DNA of 5,983 nucleotides from Bacillota bacterium (GTDB lineage Bacteria; Bacillota; Clostridia; Lachnospirales; Lachnospiraceae), in contig JAEWHU010000378.1 in assembly GCA_023387635.1 (NCBI GenBank), positions 1 to 5,983 of the forward strand, given 5' to 3'. The notes under the pieces were generated by a model. It saw only the letters and a program-made list of their open reading frames with translations, was not told where the DNA came from and ran no database searches. Both the position numbers and the translations under genes were made by a program. Below, in pieces: positions 5,817-5,983 of the stretch (position 1 is its first letter; each line of letters starts with the position of its first letter).

Positions 5817-5983
5817 CTATTTTTCATAACCACATGTTTTATCGGAGCATGGTAAAGTGCCTAGTGGATTGGTATATATGTAGTTAGCTACAATTTTAAC
5901 ATCTATGGAACTTGGATCCTCACAGAGATTACCTGGTAGGGTGAAACAGAATTCTTTAGAGATAGCCTTACAGTGATGTGGTG
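5817..5983 (-). CDS. Cysteine-rich protein, C-terminal fragment, function unknown
   Basis: The minus strand is open from the right edge down to a TAG at 5817-5819, giving 54 residues whose start lies outside the window. The visible end carries five cysteines and two adjacent histidines: HHC at 2-4, C12, C20, C45 and C50, ending in LPCSDKTCGYEK. Such spacing suggests metal or Fe-S binding or disulfides, but I do not recognise the family. Support for it being a real gene is that it is convergent with the HAD gene and shares its bidirectional terminator, and that 54 codons without a stop are unusual in AT-rich DNA. The fragment is short, so chance is not excluded. Confidence 0.6.
   Translation of the reverse strand, partial: PHHCKAISKEFCFTLPGNLCEDPSSIDVKIVANYIYTNPLGTLPCSDKTCGYEK

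Overview
The window is AT-rich DNA with strong GGAGG-type ribosome binding sites, TTGnnn/TATAAT promoters and long-stem terminators. Together with the gene types, this points to a low-GC Gram-positive bacterium. A Clostridia member of the Lachnospiraceae type (near Lachnoclostridium) is my best guess, but that is inference; no rRNA or marker gene is present to confirm it. I see no rRNA, tRNA, insertion sequence, CRISPR array or phage structural gene.

Left part (1-2060, + strand): the last two thirds of an AGCS-family sodium/alanine-glycine symporter enter from beyond the left edge and end at a 17-bp perfect hairpin. A stand-alone class I SAM-dependent methyltransferase follows. It ends at an 18-bp perfect hairpin shared with a convergent gene.

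Middle (2071-3632): an AraC-family regulator (cupin-like N-terminus plus double helix-turn-helix) is read leftward from a near-consensus promoter. To its right lie about 520 bases with no credible protein gene. This stretch contains a TATAAT element, short inverted repeats and a 19-bp hairpin followed by a T-rich tract, so it could encode a small RNA. It also holds two possible promoters and two short palindromes in front of the next gene.

Right part (3633-5715, + strand): three genes with no clear terminator between them. They encode a membrane-anchored C39-like papain-fold protein (Q-C-H and probably E), a cytosolic SGNH/GDSL esterase and a HAD-superfamily hydrolase. The esterase and HAD genes are 33 bases apart and very likely share a transcript; the C39-like gene may read into them. 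A bidirectional-type terminator follows. The last 167 bases hold the C-terminal end of a cysteine-rich protein read from the opposite strand, whose start lies outside the window.

The region looks like ordinary chromosomal accessory/metabolic content. I found no strong evidence of a new defence or mobile system. The points most worth a second look are the possible small RNA, the HAD protein lacking the usual second motif-I aspartate, the solitary membrane-tethered C39-like protein, and the truncated cysteine-rich gene at the right edge.
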